From positions 11,450,278 to 11,514,277 of the forward strand of contig CM033114.1 in NCBI GenBank assembly GCA_019321725.1: a DNA stretch of 64,000 nt, read 5' to 3'. This document shows, in pieces, positions 35,770 through 47,247 of this stretch. The translations under genes and the position numbers were made by a program. The notes beneath the pieces are model-generated. The model made no database searches, had not been told where the DNA came from, and saw only the letters and a program-made list of their open reading frames with translations. This DNA is from Paulownia fortunei (taxonomy: Eukaryota; Streptophyta; Magnoliopsida; Lamiales; Paulowniaceae). Position 1 is the stretch's first letter. Each line of letters begins with the position of its first letter.

Positions 35770-36450
35770 GCTACAAACCTAATCAAATATGTCAACGACA
35801 CACAACCAAGCCATTGCCAACATGCTCAAAGACAGGGAGTGGATATATAAGAAGGAAGATGCACTACTTACATAGTTTACATTTGCTATTAGGGATCACC
35901 AGTTATCTAATCATCATGTCCTTAATAATTTATTAGCATCAATTGCGGTTCAATTGTCCCAGCAGACCAGTCTTCAAAAAGTGAAGAAGAAAGTAGTGAA
36001 ATTTTCAGCTTGGTACAAAAAGTTTGTCAACTACACTCAACTACAAGGTGTTTGTTAGGATCTCGTGAGAAATATGGTATTAGAGAATGGCTCCTACTGG
36101 CGACATATTAGTTAGGTAAAGTTTTGTTTCAAAAATTAATGTAATTATTTTTGATAAAATTAGATCATCAAGAGGATATATTGTTAGTAAAAATATATAA
36201 CCACTATTGTGATTCATGTTATTTGTAAGAGGCATTTAAGTAGCTTTATTTCAAGACACATGGGAAGCCATACTTTACCTACCTCATTTTTGTTTAGTTT
36301 TTAACAAGCAATTGAAATATAGATTGAAACTGAGCCTGAAGATACGTGGGCTAATCCTTTACTTGTTTTAGAGTCCTTATCAGATCACTCCTCAGATGAC
36401 GATGCTGCAGACAATGCCCTAATTTCATCGATTGACCATTGATATTTCTT
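35770..36450 (+). pseudogene. Myb/SANT-like domain protein fragment
   Basis: In one frame: NQAIANMLKDREWIYKKEDA, LLT, stop, FTFAIRDHQLSNHHVLNNLL, ASIAVQLSQQTSLQKVKKKV, VKFSAWYKKFVNYTQLQGVC, stop (a likely lost Trp), DLVRNMVLENGSYWRHIS. The pattern K-x-K-x8-Y-xx-F-x5-TGxxWD-x5-W of Myb/SANT-like DNA-binding domains is recognisable in the second half. After a gap (about 36120-36310) EIETEPEDTWANPLLVLESL and SDHSSDDDAADN look like an acidic C-terminal tail. Two in-frame stops make it a pseudogene. It could be a Harbinger accessory protein or a host transcription-factor fragment. Confidence 0.45.
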
Positions 36451-38034
36451 CCACTGCCTACCGACGGATGCTTTACAAATGATTAATCTTGTGTTAACTT
36501 TTGCAACACTAGAATTTTGAAACTTTTTAAGTGGTTTATAGATATGGATTTCTAAGATATTGTTTGGTTTCAATAGAAGTTTCAATGTGTAGGATAACTA
36601 ATTATCATGTAAGGTTATTTCATGATGTAATTAAATCTATCTAGTTGCAAAACTTCTTTTGGCCATCTTTTTTGCTTTTCATAATTGCTGAACTTCATTA
36701 GTAACTTCACCATGTAAAGCTTATTATTTATATCACCTACATTACTATGAGACATTCATAGCTGATGGGAAGTTTTACATTAAAAATTAGTGACACTCTA
36801 TTAGTCATTTTTCAAATATTCTTAAACCAAGTTTTGAAGTATATTGAATTGCCTGACTAATAATTAGTCTATATATAGCTATGACTGCAGATTTAGCAAG
36901 TTTCTTAAACAAATACAATAATTAGTCACAACCATAAGCACTAAAGTTGATTTACTTGATGAAAAAATACACATCTTTCAATATGATGGGTTAAAAATGC
37001 AAAGCCTATAGATGATAATTATAAAATTCATACTACATAACTAGTGCATAAATTTGTCCCAACTAACTAGATAACATATAGTAGACAAACATTGTTTAGT
37101 ATAAGCATAACTAGTACTCGAAATTACATCTCCATCAATCAGGCTTTACATAAAAACTTAGTGACACTTTATTGGTCATTTGTAAAATATTCTTAAACCT
37201 AATTTCGAAGCATATGAATTGCCTAACAAATAATTACTCGATATATAGCTACAACTGTAGATTTAGTAAGTTTCTTAAACAATTACATTAATACTAGTCA
37301 CAATCAAAAGAACTTAAGTTGATTTACTTATTGAAAAATAGTGCATCTGAATAGTCACAATCAATAAGTACCACTAATATCATGCTCTTAATTGTACCAA
37401 CATTAAAATGTTCTTTCAAAGAAACAAAGTCCACGGACAAAAGTTTATGTAAGTAATAGGTAAGAGCTTTACCTTAATGGACCGAAATTAATGGAGAAAG
37501 AAGAACAAGCAACAAAGAACAATGATGTGGTAATTGGTATAATGAAATAAGTTTGTCCTCTTGTTTTGGGCAATTTAGATATTTTTCTTTAGTAACATAT
37601 ATAATACTTCAATCCAAACAAAATAATATTAAATTACTCTGATTTTCAAAATTTTCAATCCTATAATCCAAACATATTATTAGAACATATTATAATTTTC
37701 ATGATTAATGTAATCTTACTCTGTCCAATCAATCTTACCAATCCTATCCACAAGTCAAAACGAGGTCTTAGAGATCAACTACCTTTTAGTATTATATCTC
37801 TGACATATATATTGAAGCTTACCACTATACATACTATTTTGTGCTCTTTCGATAGCCGACTGATTATTACAATGCATAATTGCATACACTAGCTTAAGGT
37901 GATAAGAAGTATCCTCTAAGAAATTGCAAATCATTATGCTTCTTATCCAATTTTATCTAAAGCTATAAACTCCAACTCCATTGTGGATCAAGCTATATAA
38001 CATGGAACCACTACTAATGGTAAAAACAGAATCA
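36451..38034. other. non-coding, with a direct repeat
   Basis: No gene recognised. It contains the direct repeat listed separately. Confidence 0.4.
36773..37348. repeat. direct repeat, two copies of about 205 bp, period about 371
   Basis: 36773-36977 and 37144-37348 share TTAGTGACAC, AAATATTCTTAAACC, TATATATAGCTA, AGATTTAG[C/T]AAGTTTCTTAA and GTTGATTTACTT in the same order, with roughly 80 % identity by eye. No coding content. Confidence 0.85.
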
Positions 38035-38205
38035 CTTGTAGACTTAGGGAGTGTTTGCAAAAACTTTTGCTTTTTAAAGAAGTGCTAACTTTTAACAAAA
38101 AGTGGAACAGTGGTCGAAAAGAAAAAGTTGGGTATATTTGCAAAGTGTTGCTGAAAAGTAGGAATACGTTGAAAAAGAGTGCTTCACAAATAAGTTGCAA
38201 GTAAA
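38035..38205. mobile_element. possible MITE
   Basis: GGGAGTGTTTGCAAAAACTT, AAAAAGTTGGGTATATTTGC and GTTGCTGAAAAGTAGG resemble the hAT-type miniature elements common in eudicots (start GGGAGTGTTTGG.., repeated AAGTGCTT). I could not delimit terminal inverted repeats or an 8-bp target duplication. Confidence 0.3.
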
Positions 38206-38569
38206 TCTAACTTGCTTCTTTGTGTGTAGAAATCTAAATTGCCTTTGAATGTGAAATAATGGTTTATTTTATGGAGTTTGATCGAATAAACTATATATAT
38301 TTTTATGTATTATATATAAAAAATAATAAATATCATTCTAAATATAATATTTACATTTAACAATTCATATATGTAAGTAAATGATCAATTTAATAATAAA
38401 TTATTTAAAATAAATCATTAATTAGGTACACTTAAATATAAGAATTTGTAATAATATTTAATTGTAAATAATTTTTTTCACATATACTTACAAATATATA
38501 CAGACATTTTATTGAGTATAATAATATTTAATTTTATTTTTATATGTAAATATATACATGCATGTTTAT
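38206..38569. other. very AT-rich spacer
   Basis: Mostly A and T, with no reading frame or repeat of note. Confidence 0.4.
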
Positions 38570-39090
38570 CTTGTGCACGAGTGAAAGCAGAGGCCACGTC
38601 AGGCTAAAGAGGACAAACCAAGTGCTTATGGGAGGCAACCCAACAGATAGAGAAGAAGACTTTGAGAGCATACCATGACAAATTTGATATTTCTCTATCA
38701 TTTTCTTTTCTTTCTATCTATTTTATTTTCTTTAGTTATTGTATTTTGCTTTCTCTTGTATCCTTCCTATCCATTCCCTTTGGATTTAGTTCTTTCTTTT
38801 GGTAGCTTAGACTTACATTGAGCACAATTTGAGGATTAAGTGTAGGGAAGGATTTAGGACTTAGATCTTTTTTATTTTTTCGACTTAGATTTTTGCTTTG
38901 TGTTTAGTTTTTCATTCTTTAAGTCTTAGGTATTCTTCCAGCTTCTATGATGAGATTTGAGCTTTATTATTATGGTGGTGATTGATGATAAGTATTGTTT
39001 TAGATCTTGATGTTATTCTTTGGTTAATATATTTTTGTGATGATCATACTTAACTCTTTTTGCAAGATAGCCATGTTATTTGGTGTATAG
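38570..39090 (+). mobile_element. 3' internal region of element C, left piece
   Basis: GGGAGGCAACCCAACA (38632-38647) and CATTGAGCACAATTTGAGG plus a purine tract (AAGTGTAGGGAAGG, about 38836-38850) are hallmarks of the region after pol in Athila-like elements (compare 1732-1766). The region is broken at 39090 by element B and resumes at 49966, leading to the polypurine tract and LTR at 51213. Coding parts of C are absent. Confidence 0.65.
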
Positions 39091-40340
39091 TGATGAACAT
39101 TTAGAAGTGTACAATCAATTAGCATTTATATAATTATTTTTACTTTGAAATTATCATTAGAACTCCCAATTAAAACATTTTTGTGTTTTGGAAATAAAAT
39201 GGGAAATCAACATAAAAAAATTAAGATTTAAAAGTTTTATTTTGGGGTTAATTCTAGAGGCTATGGATTGATAAGTCATTCATCTACAAGTTCATACAAA
39301 CTTTGGATCTCATACTAAATATGTAAGGATTAAAGAAGTTGGATTACAAGTGGTTATACAAAATGGATCACCAAAAATTCGAATTAGAGTTAAGCCTAAT
39401 CCCGACCTATTTTACCAATTCGGTCATATCTCTTAAACCAACATTGCCTTTGAGTTGAAATTTGGATATGTTATACACAAGAGGTAGATAATTTATTTTT
39501 ATAAAGATAAGATAGTGATAAAATATGAAAAAAAGGTCAATAAACATGTTGTAATGCATTGCTGATGTTGAAGGATAACTCTTGAATATAATCCAATAAT
39601 TTGACTATATCTCACTCATCCGGAAGCCAAATTTGACAAATGATAGATGCCAATATATAAACAAATAAAGATATATAACTTTTCTTCTTTACCCATCATC
39701 AAATTCTAGTTGTATCCTTCCTAAAAATTCAATTTAATTGGATAGGTAAAAATTTAGAGAATTTGGTGTAACAACTTACCAATTCTTAACAACTAGCATA
39801 CCACTTGATTATGTTTGGCCTCTAGCATACTTAAAGAACTATAATTAGGCCATGTATTAAGCATGTAAGAGTGGGGCGGTAGAGGGAAATTTTTTTTTTA
39901 TTGTTGTCTTTCTGTTGTGCATAAATAGTTGATCCCATAAACAAGTGTTGGTGTTGAGAGATAATTTGCAAATAGTAAGACAATATCATGATTACCTTAT
40001 TGCATGAGCTATTTGATAACATCTTGCCATTGGAACCTTCATTATGTATGGATTCCTATAGTGGCAATTAAAAGAGGTAAAAAGAATAAATAATCGTTTC
40101 TTTAACCAAAATTCAAGAGTGGATCTATAATTCTCAATACTTTTATTACTTTAGTTTTTTTTAGTTATAGCATACATTATTATTTTTATATATTCTAAAC
40201 CATATAAAGCCCATCTTTTTTTTTTATAAATATAATCCTAAAATCTTCAAAAAACTTCTTTATGGATCGACTTCGGACTTACAAGAAATTTATTACTTGA
40301 CACAACCTGCATTTGGGTTTGCAACCTTAAAGTTATAGCA
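39091..40340 (+). mobile_element. 5' LTR of element B (1,250 bp)
   Basis: It begins TGATGAACATTTAGAAGTGT and ends AAAGTTATAGCA. Relative to the 3' LTR it lacks about 350 bases (those at about 49210-49560) but has about 180 bases (about 39480-39660) that the 3' LTR lacks. Its TATA region reads TATAATTA (39840-39847), where the 3' LTR has TATAAATA. Confidence 0.88.
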
Positions 40341-40342
40341 AG

Positions 40343-40363
40343 TTTTTGGTGCTGTTGCCGGGG
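40343..40363 (+). other. primer-binding site of element B
   Basis: TTTTTGGTGCTGTTGCCGGG follows two bases after the LTR end, the typical site of this element type. Confidence 0.8.
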
Positions 40364-40569
40364 AAGGCAAGATAAGTTTTTACTTGACACAACCTGCATT
40401 TGGTCCTTTCTAAATATTGTATGTTTATTTTCTTCATGATTATATGGTCATCTGATATCGTAGTCATAATTCTAAGCATTTAGTTAGAAATAATTCTAAA
40501 ACTTTATTTGAAAATTTATTTGAGTCATCTCTACACACTTCCAACATAGTTGAAAATGAAAGTATCCAA

Positions 40570-42000
40570 GATGAAAATAAGAACTAACAGGTGTGTACCA
40601 TGCGTTATTACTTGCAATCTCCTTGAAATTATTTTCCTTTTTATTTCATTTTTCCTCCCAATGCAAATAACTTTCGATTCAAGCCATATATTATCCCTTT
40701 ATTTTCTAATTTCCATGGTTTAGACTTTGAAAGCCCTTACTTCCATTTGAAAGAATTTGATAAAGAATGTGCCACTTTTGATGATCAAACTTGTACAAAT
40801 CTGATTGTTAAACTCAAATTATTTCCTTTTACTTTAAAAGATAAAGCAAAAATTTGGTTTAATTCCTTAAAACCTAGGTCAATTTGCACTTGGCAAGAAA
40901 TGCAAGCTCAATTTTTGAAAAATTCTTTCCAACACATAAAACTAATGCTTTGAAAAAATAAATCTAAAACTTCTATCAAAATTCTATTGAAACTTTCTTT
41001 TAATGTTGGGAAAGATTTTAAAGATTTGTTGAATTCATGCTCACAACATGGTTTTGAAAAATGACACTTAATTAGTTTATTTTATGAAAGTTTAACTCCT
41101 GAAACAAAATAATTTGTTGAAACAATGTGTAATGGTGAGTTTCTTGATAAAGAACGTGATGAAGCTTTAGAATATCTAGAACATTTGATAGAAAACTTTC
41201 AACCGCGGCATAGTGTTAATTCTTCCGGAGTTTCTATTAGATCTAATCTTACTAATAGTAATAAAGAAAAATATTACCTTAGTCAAGAAGATGATCTAAA
41301 TGCTAGGATTGCTAGTTTAACAAGAAAAGTTGAAGCCATGGAACTTAAAAAAGTAAAGAAAATCAAGTATGTGCAAGATAAAGAAGTTTGTAGCATTTGT
41401 GAACTTGTTGGACGCTGCACCAATGAATGCCTAAATATTTCAGCACAAGCAAATGTCATGAACGTATTCAAAAAGCATTTTCATTCTCCATATTCTGAAA
41501 CTTACAATCCACAATGGAGAAATCATCCCAATTTTAGTTGGGGAGATCAGAATCATGCCCAACTGCTATATTCACAAAAGCTGCCATACTTTCTTTCTTA
41601 TCTAGCTCCACATACAAAATCCATTGAGGAGACTTTGCAAGAATTTATGCATGGACAAACAAACATCAATAACTAGGATTCACAACCATCAATGAGATCA
41701 AGAGCACACTTTCAACTCTGACAGCTTCTTTGTGTGCTTATGAAAAAGGTAAATTTCCTGCTCAACCTCAAGGAGGCTAATTCGGTCACAACTCTTCGAA
41801 ATGGAAAAGTTATTGACAAGACTATTCATTCTAGGGAGAAAGTTTCTAATCCACCTTAAAAAATGAAGAATAGAAATAGTCTTGACGATGAAGGTAAGTT
41901 TAATAGAGGTAAGTGTGAAAATAATGAAAAAGAAAAATATTACCCCCAACACCCTTTCCTCAAAGATTGTAACCAACTTAGAAATTGAACTCAAATTCTA
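40570..42000 (+). pseudogene. gag of element B
   Basis: Capsid protein. NANNFRFKPYIIPLFSNFHG (about 40660-40720), YFHLKEFDKECATF, LKLFPFTLKDKAKIWFNSL and TWQEMQAQFLKN give the capsid core. After stops, LISLFYESLTPETK and VETMCNGEFLDKERDEALEY follow. The frame 41125-41676 has a coiled, charged segment (ARIASLTRKVEAMELKK), a CSICELVGRCTNEC segment (cysteine knuckle without its His), and SPYSETYNPQWRNHPNFSWG, the conserved C-terminal motif. At least three stops; past 41676 only scattered pieces (VTTLRNGKVIDKTI). Confidence 0.88.
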
Positions 42001-42039
42001 AAATCTTTGAACTTTTTCAATAAGTCAAGATTAATATTC

Positions 42040-42560
42040 TATTGTTAGATACAATCAAACAAGTTTCTTCTTATGCTAAATTTTTGAAAGACTTGTGTAC
42101 AATCAAAAGAAAACATCATGTACAAAAGAAGACATTTTTTAATTGAAAGTGTTAGTTCAATCATTCAACAATTCACTCCACGCAAGTACAAAGATCAAGG
42201 TTGTCCAACCATTTCATATACCATAGGAAATACTAGAATAGAGCGTGCTTTGCATGATCTTGGTGCAAGTGTAAATCTTCTACCTTTCTCAATATATGAA
42301 CAGTTAGGTTTGGAAAAACTTAAAATAACTTTTGTTGTACTCCAACTAGCTGACCGTTTGATTAAAGTTCCAAATGTAGTACTAGAAGATGTGTTGGTGC
42401 AAATTGATAAACTTTACATTCCAGTAGATTTCATTATTTTGGACATAGAGCCTGTTGCACATACACATATATGATTCCTATCATTTTAGGTCGTCCTTTT
42501 CATGCAACTTCAAATGCTTTGATTAATTGTAGGAATAATATTTTAAAGTTGTCTTTTGAA
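42040..42560 (+). pseudogene. aspartic protease of element B
   Basis: CPTISYTIGNTRIERALHDL then GASVNLLPFSIYEQLGLEKL: the DLGAS active site is at about 42256-42270. VVLQLADRLIKVPNVVLEDV and LVQIDKLYIPVDFIILDIEP follow. The frame stops at 42474; a shifted frame from 42471 continues with MIPIILGRPFHATSNALINC, the expected ILGRPF end of the domain. So one small indel near 42470 separates the last part. Otherwise complete. Confidence 0.92.
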
Positions 42561-43860
42561 AATATGACTTTGGAATTAAATGTGTGTAATATTTGTAAGC
42601 AACTTGCAGAAGATGTCGAAGTACAAGATATAGATTCAATTGAGAAACTTGTTCATGAATATTTTACTACTGCTAATTCTTTAAATCTTTTGGAAACTTG
42701 TTTTGAAAGTGAAAGTATTTGTAAAAAGACACAGTCTAATACTCTCTTTGAATCTTTGCACGTACAAGAAAAATATTTTTGGAAGCCAAGGTTTAAAAAA
42801 CTTTCATCATTAATAGTACAATATGTTCCATCAAGTATTAAAGCTCCCGTGATTGATTTTAAACCTTTACCATTTGATTTAAAATACTCTTTCTTAGGTT
42901 TGAATAAGACTTTTCCAGTAAAAATTTCTTCCAAACTTGATGCATCTCAAGAAGGTAAGTTGATTGAAACTCTGAAAATGCATAAAAATGCTTTAGGATG
43001 GACTATTGTTGACATTAAAGGTATTAGTCCTTTAATTTACACACATAACATCTATCTAGAGAAAAATGCTAAACCTTTTAGAGAGATGCAACGAAGGCTA
43101 AATCCTAATATAAAAGAAGTAGTGAGAAATAAAGTCATTAAACTTTTAGATAATGGAATAATTTATTCTATTTCTAATAGCAAATGGGTAAGTCCTACTC
43201 AAGTTGTACCTAAAAAATCGGGAGTTATTGTAGTCAAGAATGAGAATGATGAATTAATTTCAAATATGACTATTACTAGTTGGCGAATGCGCATTGACTA
43301 TAGGAAACTCAATTCACGTACTAGAAAAGATTATTTTTCACTACTCTTCATGGATTAAATCTTAGAAAGAGTTGCGGGATATGAATTTTACTGCTTCTTA
43401 GATGGATAATCTGGGTATAATCAAATTGCAATTACACTTGAAAATCATTAAAAATAACTTTTACATGTCATTTTGGTACTTTTGCATATCGAATGATGCC
43501 TTTTGAATTATGTAATGCACCAACTACATTCCAACAATGCATGTTTAGTATTTTCAGTGACATTGTTGAAAGTCTTCATGGATGAATTTTCTATTTTTAG
43601 TAATTCATTTGAAGATTATCTGTCTAATTTAAAAAAGGTTTTGATCAGGTTTGAAGAAAAGAACCTTGCACTCAATTGGGAGAAATGTCATTTCATGGTA
43701 ACAACTGATTTTGTTCTTGGACACATTATTTCGTCAAAAGGTATTGAAGTAGACAAATCTAAAATTGAGTTAATTGCTAATTTACCAATACCAAAGTCTG
43801 TGAATGCGGTAGGAATACTAGATTTTATAGAAGAATTATCAAAGATTTTAGTATAATATC
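42561..43860 (+). pseudogene. reverse transcriptase of element B
   Basis: A linker (42561-43050) is followed by the RT. Fingers: REMQRRLNPNIKEVVRNKVI, IYSISNSKWVSPTQVVPKKS, then RMRIDYRKLNSRTRKDYFSL (about 43288-43347). A stop at about 43358 follows. FLDG[stop]SGYNQIAI appears in the next part with shifts. Palm: the catalytic box reads KVFMDEFSIF (about 43567-43596), so the second Asp of FMDD is Glu. NWEKCHFMV, VLGHIISSKGIEVDKSKIEL end the domain. Dead by stops, frameshifts and the active-site change. Confidence 0.9.
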
Positions 43861-44280
43861 TAAACTTTTGTGTAATCTTCTAACAAAAGACACTATCATG
43901 CAGCCTCCAGATTAGACTTTACCTTTTGAAATAATGTGTGATGCCAGTACTATGCTGTTGGACCTATCTTATGATAAAGAAAAGATAAGAGACCATATCT
44001 TATTTACTATGCAAGTAAAATTTTAAATAGTGCTCAATTGAATTGTTCAACAACTGAAAAAGAATTACTTGTTGTAGTTTTTGCATTAGACAGATTTAGA
44101 TCTTATCTTGTTGGCTCATCAGTTGTTGTTTTCAGTGATCATGAAGTTTTGAAATATCTTTTATCAAAAAAAGATGTCAAACCTAAACTGCTTAGATGGA
44201 TTCTCTTACTCCAGGAATACAACTACAATTCCGGATAAGAAATGAGGAGAGAATGTGGTGGCTGATCATTTGTTGAGATT
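43861..44280 (+). pseudogene. RNase H of element B
   Basis: 44038-44238 reads [60 protein letters not shown]. The Glu of EKELL and Asp of FSDH are in place. The first part of the domain (43861-44037) is in other frames (PWLDFTF-like, FEIMCDAS with the first Asp at about 43938). Follows RT directly. Confidence 0.88.
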
Positions 44281-45640
44281 TGTTTAAGATGACTCATTTC
44301 AAACCACACCTATTAATGACATTTTCCCTAATGAACAACTATTGATGTTTCTATTTTACCTTGCTTTGTTGACATTATTAATTTTCTTGTGACATGAAAG
44401 ATGCTATCGCATTGGAACTCCCAAGAGAAAAAGAAGTTTTTGACTGAGGTGAATTTTTTTTAATGGGAGATCCTTACCTATTCAAATATTATCCTGATCA
44501 AATCTTTCAAAAATGCGTGCCTAACAATGAGATAGGTAATATTGTTAAATTTTATCATTCACAAGCATGTAGTGGTCACTTTTTGGCAAAGAAAACTGCT
44601 GCAAAGATCTTGCAATGTGAATTTTATTGGCTAACTCTTTTCAAAGATACTTACACTTTCTACAAAAGTTGTGAAAATTGTTAAGAGTTAGGATATATTA
44701 CAAAGCGAAACATGATGCCCCTATACTGTATCCTAGTGATTGAAATATTTGACTGTTTGGGTATTGACTTCATAGGACCATTTCCATTATCCTTTGATTT
44801 TATTTATATATTGGTCGCCATAGATTATGTGTCAAAATAGATTGAGATTATTTTCTGTCGAAACAATGATCACAAAATACTGATAAATTTTTTGAAAGAA
44901 AATATTTTAAGTCGATTTGGAATCTTCGATCCATTATCAGTGATGGAGGAAAATATTTTTGTAATGAAGTTTTTGAAACTTTAATGAGGAAATATGAAAT
45001 CATATATAAAGTTGCAACCCCTTATTATCCTTGGACAAATGGACAAGAAGAACTTGCAAATAGGAAATAAAATAAATTTTGGAAAAGACGGTTAACTCAA
45101 ATTGTAAAAATTGGTATCTTAGACTTACCGATACACTTTGGGCATATAAAACTGCTTTCAAAATATCATTAGGCATGTCTCTTTATAGGATGATAATTTA
45201 TGGAAAACCTTGTCATTTACCTGTTGAACTTGAACATAAAACTTATTGGGCTATCAAAATATTTAACTTCAACATTGATGAAGTTTCAAAATTGCGCAAA
45301 TTGCAAATCAATAAACTTCAAGAAATGAGAAATGATGCATATGAGAATTCTAAAATTCATAAATCAAGAATCAAAGATTTTCATGATAATAACATTTAAA
45401 GAAAAAATATTTGAGGTTAGTCAAAAGGTTTTGCTTTATAATTCTCGATTGCATTTGTTTTCTAGAAATTTGAGATCAAGGTGGAGTGTTCCTTTTATTA
45501 TAAAAAAGGTATATCCTTATGGGGCGATTGACATTGAGAATCCTAGAAATGGTAACGTATTCAAAGTAAATGGATAAAGATTCAAACCATTTCTAGAGAA
45601 TCAATTTTTACAAGAAAAAATTCTTTTTCTTTCTAACCCT
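44281..45640 (+). pseudogene. integrase of element B
   Basis: 44463-44684 reads MGDPYLFKYYPDQIFQKCVP and, further on, FYHSQACSGHFLAKKTAAKI and YTFYKSCENC, the HHCC zinc-binding region (second HxxxH partly changed). The core follows in pieces: CLGIDFIGPF (first Asp, about 44757-44786), VAIDYVSK, then an eroded DGG region near 44938. 45079-45399 has [40 protein letters not shown] text and [20 protein letters not shown]. 45410-45577 has the C-terminal part [20 protein letters not shown] and [12 protein letters not shown]. Multiple stops. Confidence 0.88.
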
Positions 45641-45656
45641 TGTTATGATTAGTGTG

Positions 45657-45745
45657 TATATATATATATATTTATTTATTTATTTTCTCTGACTTTTTTT
45701 TTTTTTGTATTCTTTTTTTCTTTTAATTTTTTATTTTTTTATTTT
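45657..45745. repeat. simple sequence (TA)n, (TTTA)n and poly-T
   Basis: TATATATATATATA then TTTATTTATTTATTTT and T-rich sequence directly after the integrase end. No coding role. Confidence 0.9.
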
Positions 45746-46194
45746 CCTAGTTAAGTGGTGGATAACAGCACTCTGTAGCAAATAAAGTCAGACTTATCAG
45801 TTTCCCAAATAACTAAAATCTTTGTACAAAGTTTCTCTTTCTTTCTCATTTTTTTCTTGTTCTTTTCAAAATGGATGACATTTTTCTAACTCTCAAGAAA
45901 TGATTTTCTTTTCTTTCTAAAAATGCAATTTTAAATATTTATAAAACAAAGATTGAAAGATTAAGGATGCTTATGCACAAGGGCACCCTAGGGGACATAT
46001 GGTGGATAATTAAAGCAAATGTAAGAGTAGCAGGTGAATTTTCATACGAATCTTCAAACTTGGTTTTGGTAAAAGCACGTATTAAAAAAAAATGAAAAAA
46101 TGCAACTTCGTCACAAATGTGCTCGATGGACTTGCAACATAAAGTGTCATTCCTTAGGAATAGTTTCTAAAATTAAAAAGATAAAATTCAATTT

Positions 46195-46480
46195 ATTATG
46201 GATAGATTGAGTAAGAAGTCTTTAGATGATATTATATTTACTCTTGAGATATATTCATATGGGTTAGTACATCATACAATTCTTGATTTATAGAATCACT
46301 TCTGGGATGAATATGAGCATTATAGTTTTGAGAATCTGACATTAAAAGACCCTAATTACCAATTAAGAAAATTGAATGGGAAGCATATCCTCAACCCATA
46401 GAGAGTGTTTAAGCTGTTACTAGACATAAAACCAGAGGAAGATGTGAGTCACAATCATAACTACATGTACATTCACGTTT
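46195..46480 (+). other. unidentified coding-like stretch between integrase and LOG
   Basis: One frame is nearly open: MDRLSKKSLDDIIFTLEIYS, YGLVHHTILDL, stop, NHFWDEYEHYSFENLTLKDP, NYQLRKLNGKHILNP, stop, RVFKLLLDIKPEEDV. The KLNGK..NPW part recalls the C-terminal tail of gypsy integrases, but the rest does not. It may be part of the integrase tail of another element or a second captured fragment. Unidentified. Confidence 0.35.
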
Positions 46481-46649
46481 AAGTAGATAATTTTTAAATT
46501 TTATGTCTCCTTATTTTCACCTTTTCTGACAAAAGAATTTTTTTTTGCAATAAATACATTTTCTATTCACACCTTAATAAATAGCACCGTAATCACTCCA
46601 TTTTACACAACTCACTTTAAAAAAAAAAGAAAGAAAATAGAAGGGTCTT

Positions 46650-47247
46650 CCACTTACAAGTTCAATTGTATTTGTGTTTTTTGTGGAACCAATCTATGAA
46701 AAAATGGTGATTTTATAGGGATAGCCAATAAACTTGGTAGAATTTTAGCAAAAAGAATAATTTATTTAGTGTGGGGGGGAGATGGTCTGGGTTAATGAGA
46801 AGTGTTGTTACTTCAGCTCTTGTAGGAGGAGTTATCCCAAAACCTTTAACAGTACAGAATATTACAGATATGCCCATCGAAGATGAGCTAAAAGTATCAC
46901 ATATTTAGGATAGAATGCCTAACATGTTAAATAATGCGGATATATTCATCACCCTACCTGGTGGTTTTGGTACACTGGAGGAGTTATTCAAAGTTATCTC
47001 TTGGGCATAACTCAATATTCACCAGAAACATGTAGGTATTCTTAATGTTAATGGTTTCTATGATGGTTTGCTATCTTTTGTAGATCATGTTGCGAAAAAA
47101 GGTTTTATTTTACCACCTGCGAGACGAATCCTCAATTTTGCTCCAACACCTGACCAACTGATTAATCAACTTTTAGCATATATGACAAAACTAAATCCAG
47201 CCTTGGCTTGTATAGATTGGTCTGATAAGGACAGTAGTCGAAAATAA
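46650..47247 (+). pseudogene. intronless LOG-family (cytokinin riboside monophosphate phosphoribohydrolase) sequence inside element B
   Basis: LOG enzymes release free active cytokinin from its nucleotide by removing ribose 5'-phosphate, in the cytosol. About 195 residues align from start to end of the fold: CICVFCGTN (46667-46693), then NGDFIGIANKLGRILAKRII, the first loop as VGGRWSGLMR (GGGSxGLMG in active members), ALVGGVIPKPL, and the signature [18 protein letters not shown] (46954-47007), LNIHQKHVGILNVNGFYDGL, LSFVDHVAKKGFI, PARRILNFAPTPDQLINQLL and IDWSDKDSSRK before a stop (47245-47247). Lesions: in-frame stops at about 46697, 46907 and 47008 and a one-base shift in the G run near 46775. 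No intron gap is seen, although plant LOG genes are split by several introns (family knowledge), so this looks like a captured spliced copy. Subfamily not assigned. Confidence 0.9.

Noticed and set aside
46650..47247. LOG copy as a functional resident gene
   Set aside because: At least three in-frame stops and a frameshift in the G-run near 46775; no introns or own promoter seen.
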